DNA of 64,000 bases from Oceanibacterium hippocampi (GTDB lineage Bacteria > Pseudomonadota > Alphaproteobacteria > Sneathiellales > Sneathiellaceae): assembly GCF_900172325.1 (NCBI RefSeq), contig NZ_FWFR01000002.1:434001-498000 (forward strand), read 5' to 3'. Of this stretch, positions 17,910 through 26,873 are shown in pieces. Within the stretch, counting starts at the first letter, position 1. Every line of letters starts with the position of its first letter. A model generated the notes under the pieces. The model ran no database searches and had not been told where the DNA came from. It saw nothing but the letters and a program-made list of their open reading frames with translations. The translations under genes were made by a program, and so were the position numbers.

Positions 17910-19043
17910 TCAGTGACAATTGCGGCGATAGTCGCGCATGAAGCGCGGCGCCATCCGGTTCAGTCGTTCCTCGTCCACGCGCCCGGCCCGGGTGATGTAG
18001 CTCCGCGCGAAGCGCCAGGGATCCTGCGCCATGTGGCTGGCAAAATCCTCGTACCATTCGGCGCTCCGGTTGGCGGCGGCGACCAGCTTGTCGACGACCG
18101 GCCGGCGGGCCGCCTCGTAAGCCGCGAGCGCCACCCCGAGGTCATCGGGCGTAGCGCCGAGCGCCCGGTCGAGGGCGATCGCGTCCTCCACGGCAAGCCG
18201 GGTGCCGGACCCGATCGAGTAATGCGCGGTATGCAGCGCGTCGCCGAGCAGGACATGCCGGCCGCCGTGCCAGCGCGCGCAGGCGAGCTTCGGGAAGTTC
18301 CGCCAGTGCGACTTGTTGCCGACAAGCGGCGCCCCTTCGAGCACATCGGCGAAGATCTCGCCGCAGAGCGCCCGCGTCGCGGCCTCGTCCATCCCGGCGA
18401 AGCCGGCCCGTTCCCAAGCAATCGGGTCGGCCTCGACGATGAAGGTGCTCATCGTCGGCGTGTAGCGATAGTGATGGGCGTTGAAGGCACCGAACTCGGT
18501 CTCGACAAAGGTCTGGGTCAGGGTGTCGAACGGCTTCTCCACGCCGTACCAGACGAAGCGGTTGCCAAGATGATCGATACGGGCGCCGAAATCGACCGGC
18601 GCCGCCTCGCGGACCAGCGAATTGACGCCGTCGGCACCGACCACCAGATCGGCCCCGGCAAGCGCATCGAGGCTCTCCAGCCGCGATCCGAAGACCAGCC
18701 GGGCGCCGGCGTCGCGCGCACGCGCCTGGAGCAGGGTCAGCAGGTGCAGCCGTCCGATGGCCGAGAAGCTGACCCCGTCGATCCGGATCGTCTCGCCCCG
18801 ATGGATGACCGTTATGTCGTCCCAGCTTTCCATGTGCGGGATGATCGCGTCATGGGTTTCCGGATCGTCCGCCGCGAGGAATTCAAGCGCCCGGCCGGAA
18901 AACACCACGCCGAAACCGAACGTCGCGTCGGCCGCGTTCTGCTCGTGCACCGTGACGTCGAGCGCTGGCCAGCGCCGCTTCAGGAGATAGGCGAGATAGA
19001 GCCCGGCCGGGCCGGCGCCGACGATGGCAATGGAGCGCAGCAT
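17910..19043 (-). CDS. FAD-dependent monooxygenase resembling the hydroxylase half of anthraniloyl-CoA/salicylyl-CoA monooxygenase
   Basis: 377 residues from the ATG at 19043 (a TTG at 19067 is an alternative). FAD motifs are all in place: IVGAGPAGLYLAYL at the N-terminus, DLVVGADGVNS in the middle and GDALHTAHYSIGSGT in the C-terminal third. The stretches FGFGVVFSG, NRFVWYG and STFIVEAD are characteristic of the N-terminal half of the bifunctional salicylyl-CoA 5-hydroxylase / 2-aminobenzoyl-CoA monooxygenase. Here the second, OYE-like reductase half is missing and a thioesterase gene follows instead. Substrate assignment to an aromatic CoA thioester is inference from that resemblance. Confidence 0.8.
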   Translation of the reverse strand: MLRSIAIVGAGPAGLYLAYLLKRRWPALDVTVHEQNAADATFGFGVVFSGRALEFLAADDPETHDAIIPHMESWDDITVIHRGETIRIDGVSFSAIGRLHLLTLLQARARDAGARLVFGSRLESLDALAGADLVVGADGVNSLVREAAPVDFGARIDHLGNRFVWYGVEKPFDTLTQTFVETEFGAFNAHHYRYTPTMSTFIVEADPIAWERAGFAGMDEAATRALCGEIFADVLEGAPLVGNKSHWRNFPKLACARWHGGRHVLLGDALHTAHYSIGSGTRLAVEDAIALDRALGATPDDLGVALAAYEAARRPVVDKLVAAANRSAEWYEDFASHMAQDPWRFARSYITRAGRVDEERLNRMAPRFMRDYRRNCH

Positions 19044-19139
19044 GGAGTCCGCCAGTGTCCGGGACAATCAAGAGCGATACGGTCACGCGGAGCATAGACG
19101 TGGCGACCGGCGGCGGACAACCGGGCGGATTCGCACAGC

Positions 19140-19982
19140 TCAGTCCCGTTGCCGGTCATGGGCTTCGTCGCTTGCCTCCCATATCATCCGGCTGCCGGGC
19201 GCGCAGCCCAGCATCTCGATCGGGTCGCGATTGTCGACGTGACCGTAGAGGCCCTGGTAGACGCTGTAGCCGCAGAGTTCCTGCAGCCGGCGGGGGAAGC
19301 CACGCATCTTCCCGGCCGGGACGCCGAGCTGCTGGTTCTCCTGCTGGCGCACCCAGCCGGCGCAGTAATAGCAGGCGATGCCGTAGCGCCGCTCGGCGGT
19401 CCGGTTGCCGCCGCCGCCGTGCCAGAGCGCGCTGTCGAAGAACATCGCGCTGCCGGCCGGCATCTCGGCGGCGAGGCTGTCATGCGAACTGAAATAGTCG
19501 GGCGCGTGGTCCAGACGGTGACTGCCCGGCACGACCCGCGTCGCGCCGTTCGCCTCGGTGAAGTCGGTCAGGGCCCACATGCAGTTGACCGCGAGCGGCG
19601 GATGCGGCCGCGGCAGCGGGATCAACTGGCTGTCGGCGTGGATCGGCTGTGCCTCCTGCCCCGGCCCGAGAACGATCGCGGAAAGCGACGAGAGCTGCAG
19701 GCCGCTGTCCAGCACACCTTCGGCGATGGAGAGGGTCGGCGGATGCACCGGGATCCGGGCGAAGATCGCGTCATGGGCAAGCAGATTGTAGATTCGCAGC
19801 GTCTTCAGCCCTTCGAAGCGGGTACGGGCATAGCCCTGCCCCTCCTCCGCTTCCAGCCGATCGATGGCGGCGCGCAGGCCGGCGATCAGCTCGGCGGGCA
19901 CCACGTCGGGAACCACAGTGAAACCCTGGTCCCGCATTTCCGCCAGATGGCGCGCCCGCGCCGCCTCGGACAGACCGCCCAT
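19140..19982 (-). CDS. Phytanoyl-CoA dioxygenase family protein
   Basis: 280 residues; start at 19982 with GGGAGGGC upstream, well inside a longer open frame whose extra 65 codons look non-coding. The Fe(II) ligands are visible as His and Asp in PIHADSQ and a distal His in ALWHGGGGNRT, whose Arg would bind 2-oxoglutarate. The VVPGSHRLDHAP segment is typical of the PhyH fold. Substrates of bacterial members are diverse and cannot be predicted here. Confidence 0.85.
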   Translation of the reverse strand: MGGLSEAARARHLAEMRDQGFTVVPDVVPAELIAGLRAAIDRLEAEEGQGYARTRFEGLKTLRIYNLLAHDAIFARIPVHPPTLSIAEGVLDSGLQLSSLSAIVLGPGQEAQPIHADSQLIPLPRPHPPLAVNCMWALTDFTEANGATRVVPGSHRLDHAPDYFSSHDSLAAEMPAGSAMFFDSALWHGGGGNRTAERRYGIACYYCAGWVRQQENQQLGVPAGKMRGFPRRLQELCGYSVYQGLYGHVDNRDPIEMLGCAPGSRMIWEASDEAHDRQRD

Positions 19983-20070
19983 GTTTCGCCCTCCCCTGGT
20001 CGACCCGGACAGTGGCCATGGTGACCGGGCCGGGCCGGGCCGCGCAAGCCCCGTCCGTACCAGGGACCGG

Positions 20071-21156
20071 TCAGGCGCGGGCGGAGAACATCGACACCAG
20101 CAGGCCGCGGGGTTCCCGGCGGATCGCCTCGACCCAGACCCAGGCCGCCGCGATCGAAATCGCCGGATTGACGGCATAGAAGACCGGGTACCAGGTGCCG
20201 TAGTAGTCGCCGAAGAAGGGCATCCACAGATGCCAGAGCGCGGTCATGACCAGCAGATGGCTGCAGAACAGCGGGAACACATAGGGATCGTAGCGGGCGA
20301 TCATGTCACCCAGCCGATTGCCGTCCCGGTTCAGCCAGCCGGCGAAGATCCAGAAGGCGAGCGCCCCGAGGAAACGGCGGATCTCGATGAAATTCGCCTT
20401 GTGGGCGACCGCGAACTGGTCCACCGGCGTGATGATCTCGAGCTGCCGGGCGACGTCGTAGGCCGAGATCAGCACGAGGTAGACGACGAAGGAGGTGACG
20501 ATCGGGGCCGCCCAGCGATCGAGAATGTCGGTCGGAATCCCGCGATCGGCGACGATGATGCCGAGCGTGAACAGGAGCGGGATGATCGGCCGCATGACGA
20601 AATAGAGTTTGACGTCGGTCGCGAACCAGGCAAACAGCGCGGCCAGCAGCAGCACCGGGAAACGCCGGGCAACGGCGCGCAAGACAGGAAACAGCAGGAA
20701 ACAGGCGAACAGGTCGCGCAGGAAGGCGAGCTGGGTGTTGATCGGCGGTGAACCGAGGGCAAACACCAGGTTGACCCATTCCGGCGCCGTGATGTCGAAC
20801 CGGTCGATCAGCTCCTGGCGCCCGAGGAAGATGCCGGACGCCACGACGACCAGCACCGCCAGGACGTTCCACGAGACCATCGGGACAATCAGCGTGCGGA
20901 AACGCTTGCGGATCAGCGTCGGGTAACTGTCGCGCTTGCAGCTCAGCACCGCCAGATAGCCGCCGATGATGCTGAGTAGCGGTGTCGATGCCCGCCCGAA
21001 GATGTCGGAGAGGATGAACCGGACCACGTCGAACGGGCGATAGCCGAACTGCTGGTAGTCGAGTTCCTCGGCGCCCGGACTGATATGGGCGAAGAGCATG
21101 AATCCGATACAGAGCGCCCGCGCGATGCGCATGCGTCGCGACAATTCCGCGTTCAT
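20071..21156 (-). CDS. Acyltransferase 3 family membrane protein
   Basis: 361 residues with about ten membrane helices. The N-terminal FMLFAHISPG carries the His that is essential in acyltransferase-3/OafA-type enzymes, which transfer acyl groups from the cytoplasm to extracellular glycans or lipids. A strong GGAGGGGGGG ribosome site precedes the start. No glycan biosynthesis genes are near, so the acceptor is unknown. The phytanoyl-CoA dioxygenase gene follows in the same direction, with 88 bases between them. Confidence 0.8.
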   Translation of the reverse strand: MNAELSRRMRIARALCIGFMLFAHISPGAEELDYQQFGYRPFDVVRFILSDIFGRASTPLLSIIGGYLAVLSCKRDSYPTLIRKRFRTLIVPMVSWNVLAVLVVVASGIFLGRQELIDRFDITAPEWVNLVFALGSPPINTQLAFLRDLFACFLLFPVLRAVARRFPVLLLAALFAWFATDVKLYFVMRPIIPLLFTLGIIVADRGIPTDILDRWAAPIVTSFVVYLVLISAYDVARQLEIITPVDQFAVAHKANFIEIRRFLGALAFWIFAGWLNRDGNRLGDMIARYDPYVFPLFCSHLLVMTALWHLWMPFFGDYYGTWYPVFYAVNPAISIAAAWVWVEAIRREPRGLLVSMFSARA

Positions 21157-21349
21157 GGAAATGCCCCCCCTCCGGCAACTGTTACTGCAATCATTCCGAC
21201 AAGCGTTTCAGACGATCCGAACAACTCCTCGCGCCCGTCGAAAGACAGTCACGCCCCTCATGTCTACGTCGAATGTGTTAACCTTCGATTATTGGAAATT
21301 CAACCACGACGGTCACAAAATCCGCGGCTTCGCGCCCTTTCGACGCCGT

Positions 21350-22561
21350 TCAGGCGGAGGTTTGGCGCGCGCTTGCCGCCCAGCGCGCGAACGCCAGCGA
21401 CACCACCCCGAGCAATGCGAAGGCGGTGACAAGCGGGACGATGGTGCCGTCGTAGAGAAGCCCGATGACGATCGCGAGGAGCACCGAAATCAGGGTCGAC
21501 ACCGAGCCGACGACCGCCGCGCCGATGCCCGCGATATGGCCAAGCGGCTCCATCGCCAGCGCGTTCAGGTTGCCAAACAGCATGCCGATGCAGAAGAAGA
21601 TCCCCATCAGGAAAAGCACGAACTGCCAGAGCGGTGGATGACCGTCAGCGAGCAGCGCGAGCGGCAGGAAGCCGAACGAGAGCGCGATCAGGACAACCAG
21701 GGCAAGGCTGCTCAGCCGCTGCATGCCGAAACGCATGACGAGGCGACCGTTGGCGATCGAGGCCGCGCCGATCGCCAGCGCAAGCGCGCCGAAATAGATC
21801 GGGAAGGCCTCGCCGAGCGCGTATTGCACCTGGAAGATCTGCTGGGCCGAGCTCAGATAGGCGATGAACGCGCCGCTCACCGTGCCGGTCGCCAGGATAT
21901 GACCGAGCACCGAGCGATTGCGGAAGCACTCCGCTATGCCCGACAGCAGGACGCGCGACGACAACCTGCGCCGTCGCTCGCGCGGCAGGGTTTCCGGTTG
22001 CCGCAACAGCAGCCAGAGCGAGGCGGTCACGGCAAGCAGCAGGAACATCACGAAGATCGCCCGCCAGCCGGCAAGCAGCATGACCGCCTGGCCGAGCGCC
22101 GGGGCCAGTGCCGGAACCAGGATGAAGACCGCCATCACGAAGGACATGATGCGCGCCATCGCGCGACCCTCGTGCCGGTCGCGGACCATGGCGACCGTGA
22201 CGATTCTCGGCCCCGCCGCGCCCAGCCCCTGCAGGAAGCGGCCTGTCAGCATCTGCTCGAAATCGGCGGCGAACAGCGACAGCAGGCAACCGGTCATGAA
22301 GATGAAAAGGCCGAGATAGATGGCGTTCTTACGGCCGATGCTGTCGGACAGCGGCCCGTAGAAGATCTGCCCGAACGAGAATCCGATGAACAGCGCCGTC
22401 ACGAGGAGCTGGTTGTTGTTCTCGTTGACGACGCCGAGCGCCGCGCCGATTTCCGTCAGCGCCGGAAGGATCGCATCGATCGACATCGCGGTCAGCGATA
22501 TCAGCAACGCCATCAGCGCGACGAATTCCGCGGCGCCCGCCGCGGCGCGATTGTCAGACAA
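21350..22561 (-). CDS. Bcr/CflA-type multidrug efflux MFS transporter
   Basis: 403 residues, 12 predicted helices. The N-terminal SIDAILPALTEIG and GQIFYGPLSDSIGRKNAIYLG segments match the Bcr/CflA drug-resistance group, and GRFLQGLGAAGPRIVTVAMVRD is the corresponding helix-4/5 motif. The likely role is proton-driven export of antibiotics or small toxic compounds. A 193-base region (21157-21349) behind its stop separates it from the acyltransferase gene. Confidence 0.9.
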   Translation of the reverse strand: MSDNRAAAGAAEFVALMALLISLTAMSIDAILPALTEIGAALGVVNENNNQLLVTALFIGFSFGQIFYGPLSDSIGRKNAIYLGLFIFMTGCLLSLFAADFEQMLTGRFLQGLGAAGPRIVTVAMVRDRHEGRAMARIMSFVMAVFILVPALAPALGQAVMLLAGWRAIFVMFLLLAVTASLWLLLRQPETLPRERRRRLSSRVLLSGIAECFRNRSVLGHILATGTVSGAFIAYLSSAQQIFQVQYALGEAFPIYFGALALAIGAASIANGRLVMRFGMQRLSSLALVVLIALSFGFLPLALLADGHPPLWQFVLFLMGIFFCIGMLFGNLNALAMEPLGHIAGIGAAVVGSVSTLISVLLAIVIGLLYDGTIVPLVTAFALLGVVSLAFARWAASARQTSA

Positions 22562-22600
22562 AGAATGCTCTCCCCGGATCCGGCGTCGCCGGTCGTCGCG

Positions 22601-22894
22601 CTACTTGAACTCGGTTTCGACGAAGGCGAAGGGCGCCGCGCCGCTGTTGATCACATTGTGCGACACGCCCGCCTCCCGGAAGTAGGAAGCGCCTGCCCGC
22701 ATCGGCACCCGCGTTTCCTTGCCGTTGTCGTCGACGATCGTCAACTCGCCATCGCCGAGCGGCACGACGACATAGTCGAATCCGTGAACATGATGCCCGG
22801 TCTCCGCGCCCCGGGCGAACTCCCAAAGCGCGACCCGGGTCCGCGCGTTGTCGACCTGGATCGTCGCCACGGCCTTCTGCCGGTTGGTTGCCAT
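22601..22894 (-). CDS. Small cupin protein
   Basis: 97 residues from the ATG at 22894, with GGAGAGCG upstream; the GTG immediately before it is less likely. A single cupin barrel is seen: motif 1 around HHVHGFDYVVVPLGDGEL supplies three His and a later Glu position, and motif 2 around AGVSHNVINSG supplies the last His. It may bind a metal and act as an isomerase, dioxygenase or sensor. It lies 51 bases downstream of the maleylacetate reductase gene and is probably in its operon. Confidence 0.82.
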   Translation of the reverse strand: MATNRQKAVATIQVDNARTRVALWEFARGAETGHHVHGFDYVVVPLGDGELTIVDDNGKETRVPMRAGASYFREAGVSHNVINSGAAPFAFVETEFK

Positions 22895-22945
22895 CACTCG
22901 CTCTCCTGTCTCGCTGGATCCGGATGATACCGGCCGGGCGGGGCG

Positions 22946-24136
22946 CTAGTCGACCTGCCCGGTATTCGCCTGCCCGAGCAGCGCCAGCACGTCGTCCGCG
23001 GTCCGGAGCGGAACCGGGTTGCTGCGCACCCACGGATTGGCAAGAGCCGATTCGGCAATCCGCTGCCAGGCGTCCCGCGGCACCGAGACGGCATCCAGCG
23101 TCCGCGGCAGGCCCAGCCCGGCGATCAGGTCGTGAAGCGCCCTCGCCGCGCTCGGCGCCGCCGGATCGAGCGCCATTCGCACCCATTCCGCCCGCTCCGG
23201 CATCGACGGGCTGTTCAGCGCGACCACATGCGGCAGCATCACGCAGGAGGTATGGCCGTGCGGCACCCCGGCGACGGCGCCAAGCTGGTGGCCGATCCCG
23301 TGCGAGGCGCCGTATGACACCTTCATGATCCCGCTCGAGGCGAGCCAGACGCCGAGCTGGCAGGTCGCGCGCGCTGCCAGGTCGTCGGGGCGCGCACTCA
23401 CCGCCTTCAGGCCATCGCCGAGTAGCCGGAGGGCGTGCAGCGCAAGGCCGTCGACATAGGCGCTCGGCGCCCGCGACATGATCCCCTCGACCGCATGGTC
23501 GACCGCGCGGATTCCGGTCGAAAGCCACAGCCATTCCGGCGTCAGCAGCGTGATCGCGGGGTCGTAGATCACCGTCTCCGCCGGGAAGCTACGGCTCAGG
23601 AAGGCGACCTTGGTATGGGTCTCCGGATCGACGCTGGCGCCGACCGAACCGAACTCCGCGCCCGACATCGTCGTCGGAACGGTGATGTGGGGACAGCGCG
23701 GCGCCGGGTGCGGCGACGGCGCCATTGTCCCGGATTCGTCGACGCCCGCGCGAATCGCCAGCACCGCCGGGCCGTCGCCGGCACCCGCCGCGTCGGCGAT
23801 CCGGGCGACCTTGACGAGGTCGATGACCGAGCCGCCGCCGACCGACAGGATCAGGTCCGGGTCGAGGGCGCGGATCCGCCCCACCAGGTCGAGGACGCAG
23901 GACAGCGGCGAATGGGCAACGACATCATCGAAGGTCCCGGCATGGCGAGGCCCGAGCGCCGCGACGATCGAGCGGATCGCGTCGGTTTGTCGAGAAAGCG
24001 AGCGTGACGCGACGACAAGCACCCGCCGGGCGTCCCTGCGGGCCGCCTCGGCGGCGACCGTTTCGGCCGCGGGCCGGCCGTGGATCACCGCCTTCTGATC
24101 GGAATATTCGTAGGCCCCCGCCTCGTATTGCAGCAT
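22946..24136 (-). CDS. Iron-containing alcohol dehydrogenase, maleylacetate reductase-like
   Basis: 396 residues; start at 24136 chosen for AGGAGAGGA upstream. The NAD-binding segment SVGGGSVIDLVK and the metal-binding His residues in DHAVEGIMS, HGIGHQLGAV and HGHTSCVMLPHV are those of group III alcohol dehydrogenases. The overall pattern fits maleylacetate reductase, which reduces maleylacetate to 3-oxoadipate in aromatic ring degradation. No ring-cleavage dioxygenase is adjacent, other than the small cupin of unknown activity. Divergent from the nitronate monooxygenase gene. Confidence 0.82.
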   Translation of the reverse strand: MLQYEAGAYEYSDQKAVIHGRPAAETVAAEAARRDARRVLVVASRSLSRQTDAIRSIVAALGPRHAGTFDDVVAHSPLSCVLDLVGRIRALDPDLILSVGGGSVIDLVKVARIADAAGAGDGPAVLAIRAGVDESGTMAPSPHPAPRCPHITVPTTMSGAEFGSVGASVDPETHTKVAFLSRSFPAETVIYDPAITLLTPEWLWLSTGIRAVDHAVEGIMSRAPSAYVDGLALHALRLLGDGLKAVSARPDDLAARATCQLGVWLASSGIMKVSYGASHGIGHQLGAVAGVPHGHTSCVMLPHVVALNSPSMPERAEWVRMALDPAAPSAARALHDLIAGLGLPRTLDAVSVPRDAWQRIAESALANPWVRSNPVPLRTADDVLALLGQANTGQVD

Positions 24137-24294
24137 CGCGTCCTCTCCTGTTGCCGGCCCAACGTTACCGCCGGCAGCGCCGTACGAATACGGCAAACAC
24201 GCGTCGCCGGCGAGAGCCGGCAGGCCACCCTCTTGCCCGGCGCCATCGCTTCGTCCTATCAAACATCACCGCAGCCGAGCTGGAGTGAGACCGG

Positions 24295-25263
24295 ATGACC
24301 CTGCCGACCTTCCTGAAAGAGCGCCTGTCGATCCCGGTTATCGGTTCGCCGCTCTTCATCATTTCGAACCCCGACCTCGTGATCGCCCAGTGCAAGGCCG
24401 GCATCGTCGGCTCGTTCCCGGCCCTCAACGCCCGGCCGGAAAGCCTGCTGGACGAATGGCTGCACCGGATCACCGAGGAACTGGCGGCGCATGACCGGGC
24501 CCACCCCGAGCGGCCCTCGGCGCCGTTCGCGGTCAACCAGATCGTCCATCGCTCGAACGAGCGGCTGGAGCGGGATCTGGCGCTCTGCGTGAAATACAAG
24601 GTGCCGATGGTCATCACCTCGCTCGGCGCCCGGCCCGAGCTGAACGACGCCGTACACAGCTACGGCGGCATGGTCATGCACGACATCATCAACAACCGCT
24701 TCGCCCACAAGGCGATCGAGAAGGGCGCCGACGGCCTGGTCGCGGTGGCCGCCGGGGCCGGCGGGCATGCGGGCACGATCTCGCCCTTCGCCCTGATCCA
24801 GGAAATCCGCGAATGGTTCGACGGGCCACTGGCGCTCTCGGGCGCGATCGCGACCGGCAATGCCATCCTCGCGGCAATCGCCGCCGGCGCCGATCTGGCC
24901 TATATCGGTTCGGCCTTCATCGCCACCGAGGAGGCGAACGCGGACGCCAGCTACAAGCGCATGATCACCGAATGCGAGGCCGGCGACATCGTCTACACCA
25001 ACCTCTTCACCGGCGTGCACGGCAACTATCTGAAGCCGTCGATCACCAATGCCGGGCTCGACCCGGACAACCTGCCGGTCAGTGACCCGACGAAGATGAG
25101 CTTCGGTTCCGACCGGGAGCGCGACAAGAAAGCCTGGAAGGACATATGGGGCTGCGGCCAGGGCATCTCGGCGGTCAAGGAGGTGTTGCCTGCGGCGGAA
25201 CTCGTCGCCCGGCTGAAGACCCAATACGACGCGGCGCGCGACCGGATCGGCCGGGCCGCCTGA
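24295..25263 (+). CDS. Nitronate monooxygenase (2-nitropropane dioxygenase family)
   Basis: 322 residues. A flavin-binding TIM barrel with the family landmarks SPLFIISNPDLV near the N-terminus, GLVAVAAGAGGHAGTISPFAL in the middle (the region containing the catalytic His) and AYIGSAFIATEEA for FMN phosphate binding. It oxidises alkyl nitronates such as propionate-3-nitronate to aldehydes and nitrite. A GAGTGAGAC sequence precedes the ATG. Confidence 0.9.
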   Translation: MTLPTFLKERLSIPVIGSPLFIISNPDLVIAQCKAGIVGSFPALNARPESLLDEWLHRITEELAAHDRAHPERPSAPFAVNQIVHRSNERLERDLALCVKYKVPMVITSLGARPELNDAVHSYGGMVMHDIINNRFAHKAIEKGADGLVAVAAGAGGHAGTISPFALIQEIREWFDGPLALSGAIATGNAILAAIAAGADLAYIGSAFIATEEANADASYKRMITECEAGDIVYTNLFTGVHGNYLKPSITNAGLDPDNLPVSDPTKMSFGSDRERDKKAWKDIWGCGQGISAVKEVLPAAELVARLKTQYDAARDRIGRAA

Positions 25264-25299
25264 AAGGACGCATGGCAGGACCGGCCCGGCGGCGATCGC

Positions 25300-25431
25300 T
25301 CAGTTGCCGAGCCGGACACTCCCGTCGAGGGTGTATTTCTGCGTGGTCGTCTGCGACGTCAGGTCGAGAACGACGGCGGCCCCGCCGGACACCACCACCA
25401 GGGCGATAACGGCAACCAGAAAAGCTTTCAT
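25300..25431 (-). CDS. 43-residue single-helix small protein
   Basis: A complete small frame, ATG at 25431 to TGA at 25300-25302, with GAGGGG about 12 bases upstream. The peptide starts Met-Lys-Ala-Phe and has one hydrophobic segment of about 18 residues, then a polar tail (SQTTTQKYTLDGSVRLGN). It looks like a membrane-anchored or exported microprotein. I recall similar very short membrane peptides in related genomes but cannot name a family. It stands between the nitronate monooxygenase and the WD40-cytochrome gene, and the rest of this 230-base interval seems empty. Confidence 0.5.
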   Translation of the reverse strand: MKAFLVAVIALVVVSGGAAVVLDLTSQTTTQKYTLDGSVRLGN

Positions 25432-25493
25432 CGGCGTCTGTTCCCCTCAAAAGCGCCCGTCGAGCCTAACCCGACCCGGGTCGATGCGGCAAA

Positions 25494-26855
25494 TCACTCG
25501 TCTCCCGGCGCGCCGGTGATGCGCACGAGATAATCGATCAGGATATCGCGGTCCGCCTCGCTCGGCAGCCGCTGCAACGGCATCTTCGAGCCGGGCGTCA
25601 GGTTCTCCGGCCCGATCGCGAACAGCTCGGCCACGGTTTCCCGCGTCCAGACGATGTCGCTGTCCCGGAGCGCCGCCGAATAGGGATAGCCGGGCACGCT
25701 GCCGGCGCGGCGTCCGAAGACGCGGTAGAGCGTCGGTCCGGCCCGGTTGCCGCCATCCGCGGTCACCGTGTGACAAACTTGGCATTTGCGGAACAGCTCG
25801 GCGCCGCGCCTGTTTTCATCGGCCTCCGCCCCTGCCCCGGTCCCGGCCCGCGCCATCCGCCCATTGCCGGGCGCGCGGTCGATTTCCATGCCATCGTCGG
25901 CCGACCAGAGCCGGAGTACCTCGTCCGACCCGGCCGAGAGCAGAATCTCGCCTTCGGCGGCGAAACCGAGGCCCCAGACCGCGCCGTCATGGGCGGCCGC
26001 CTGCCAGAGCAGGCGGCGCCCGGCAAGGTCCCAGAAATTGACGAACCCGGCCGCATCGCCGCTCGCCAGATGGCGGCCGTCGGCAGAGATCGCGAGCGAC
26101 AGCACCGGGCTCTCATGGCCTTCGAGGTGACCGGTCTCGCGCCGCGTCGCAACGTCCCAGAGCCGAACCGACTGATCGATCGAGGCGGAGGCGAGAGTCG
26201 AGCCATCGGGACTGAACGCCAGCCCGTTGACGGCGAAATCGTGGCCGAGCAGTTGGCCGAGCACGACGCCATCGGCGATCCGGCGGATCGTGATGCCGCC
26301 ATCGTGATCGCCGGCGGCGGCGATCCCGCCGTCCGGCGAGACCGCCAGGCAATTGACGTTGAACTCGATCTGCCAGGTCGCCCGGAGCGGCTGCTCCGCA
26401 TCCAGATCCCAGAGCCGGATCGTCCGGTCCCAGCCGCCCGTCAGTGCGCGCCGCCCGTCCGGGGCGAGCGCGAGCGCCACGGCCTTGCCGCGGTGCGCCT
26501 CGAGGCGGCGGAGTTCCTCGCCGCCGTCGAGGTCCCAGAGGATCAGCACCCCGTCATCGCCAAGCGAGAGGCCCTGGTGCGCGCCCGGCCGGATGGCGAC
26601 GGCATTGACGGCCGCGTCATGCCCGACGAACTGGCGGAGCGGCTCGCGATTCGCCAGGTCCCAGAGGATCACGTTGTAGTCGAAGCCGCCCGAGAGCGCG
26701 ACGCGCCCCGAGCGATCGGCAGCGACGGCCCGCACCGGCCCGCCATGGGCGGCAAGTTCCGCCGCTGCCGGCCCGCCGAGGCAGCAGACCAGCAGCGTCA
26801 GGACCGCCACAGGCCGGCGGAACGCCGCCACCACACGCTGTCGCCCCCTTGCCAT
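25494..26855 (-). CDS. WD40-repeat protein fused to a C-terminal cytochrome c domain
   Basis: 453 residues. A signal peptide (residues 1-32, ending PAAAE) is followed by seven WD40-type repeats (about 35-325), each with a GH-type start and a W-D or W-S end. A class I cytochrome c domain then carries the haem motif CQVCH at 358-362 and a probable axial Met in GSKMPLQ near residue 425. It is therefore a periplasmic beta propeller with one c-type haem. It starts 18 bases after the formate dehydrogenase gamma gene ends, so it is probably the last gene of that operon and may accept or relay electrons from FDH; that function is inference. Confidence 0.85.
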   Translation of the reverse strand: MARGRQRVVAAFRRPVAVLTLLVCCLGGPAAAELAAHGGPVRAVAADRSGRVALSGGFDYNVILWDLANREPLRQFVGHDAAVNAVAIRPGAHQGLSLGDDGVLILWDLDGGEELRRLEAHRGKAVALALAPDGRRALTGGWDRTIRLWDLDAEQPLRATWQIEFNVNCLAVSPDGGIAAAGDHDGGITIRRIADGVVLGQLLGHDFAVNGLAFSPDGSTLASASIDQSVRLWDVATRRETGHLEGHESPVLSLAISADGRHLASGDAAGFVNFWDLAGRRLLWQAAAHDGAVWGLGFAAEGEILLSAGSDEVLRLWSADDGMEIDRAPGNGRMARAGTGAGAEADENRRGAELFRKCQVCHTVTADGGNRAGPTLYRVFGRRAGSVPGYPYSAALRDSDIVWTRETVAELFAIGPENLTPGSKMPLQRLPSEADRDILIDYLVRITGAPGDE

Positions 26856-26873
26856 GCGGATGCCGGTGCCAGC

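Noticed and set aside
21098-22927. 609-codon rightward frame opposite the Bcr/CflA exporter and cupin
   Set aside because: It runs over two confidently identified leftward genes and has a low-complexity, charged product.
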